A DNA stretch of 12,475 nt, taken from assembly GCA_964534705.1 (NCBI GenBank), contig CAZHPY010000046.1:1-12475 (forward strand), read 5' to 3'. This stretch comes from CAZHPY01 sp964534705. Its GTDB lineage: Bacteria > Omnitrophota > Gorgyraeia > 2-01-FULL-45-10. Below, one piece after another: positions 12,451-12,475 of this stretch (positions are counted from its first letter, which is position 1; the number at the start of each line of letters is the position of its first letter). The position numbers and the translations under genes are program-made. The notes below the pieces were generated by a model that saw only the letters and a list, made by a program, of their open reading frames with translations, searched no databases and was not told the DNA's origin.

Positions 12451-12475
12451 ACTAAACTTTGTTGATTGTTGAGAC

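Overview
The window looks like a chromosomal segment of an uncultured Gram-negative (diderm) bacterium, most probably a member of Candidatus Omnitrophota. The reasons are envelope proteins with signal peptides and a lipobox, a TIGR03546/TIGR03545-type protein (a family known from outer-membrane bacteria), a very large exported protein of a style I associate with Omnitrophota genomes, and several small conserved proteins of unknown function. The phylum assignment is an inference from memory, not a search result. All genes lie on the minus strand except one 59-residue Cys-rich ORF at 4287-4466. No rRNA, tRNA, CRISPR array, intact transposase or phage gene is visible, and no gene-free stretch exceeds 300 bases.

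Layout, in minus-strand transcription order from the right edge. 12411-10895 is a likely operon: a two-helix membrane protein, a 78-residue HTH-like conserved protein, an exported charged coiled-coil protein and an exported TPR protein. 10663-7451 is a 1070-residue exported protein with its own promoter and a strong intrinsic terminator; its centre aligns by eye with class II fructose-1,6-bisphosphatase (GlpX), with several catalytic positions changed. 7373-4486 is an envelope operon: a possible 19-codon leaderless leader ORF, a fused TIGR03546-TIGR03545 protein with an AsmA-like periplasmic part, a Gln/Glu-rich exported peptide and an LppM-like lipoprotein. 4466-3967 holds the divergent pair of the Cys-rich protein (+) and a standalone Smr-domain protein (-), sharing a palindromic promoter. 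3926-3748 is a non-coding nested inverted repeat. 3712-3320 is an RlpA-like exported double-psi beta-barrel protein. 3303-3258 is a perfect 20-bp inverted repeat (REP-like). 3225-2236 is a protein built of ~30-residue beta repeats. 2142-1 carries a single-domain response regulator, a CorA Mg2+ channel and a LOG-family protein cut by the left edge.

Most of the content concerns the cell envelope. Three signals stand out. First, an exported protein carries a GlpX-type sugar-phosphatase fold. Second, four sites share an extended -10 box exactly six bases before an ATG, with no Shine-Dalgarno sequence, suggesting leaderless mRNAs. Third, there are two families of non-coding palindromic sequence: the nested 3748-3926 element and the REP-like repeats.
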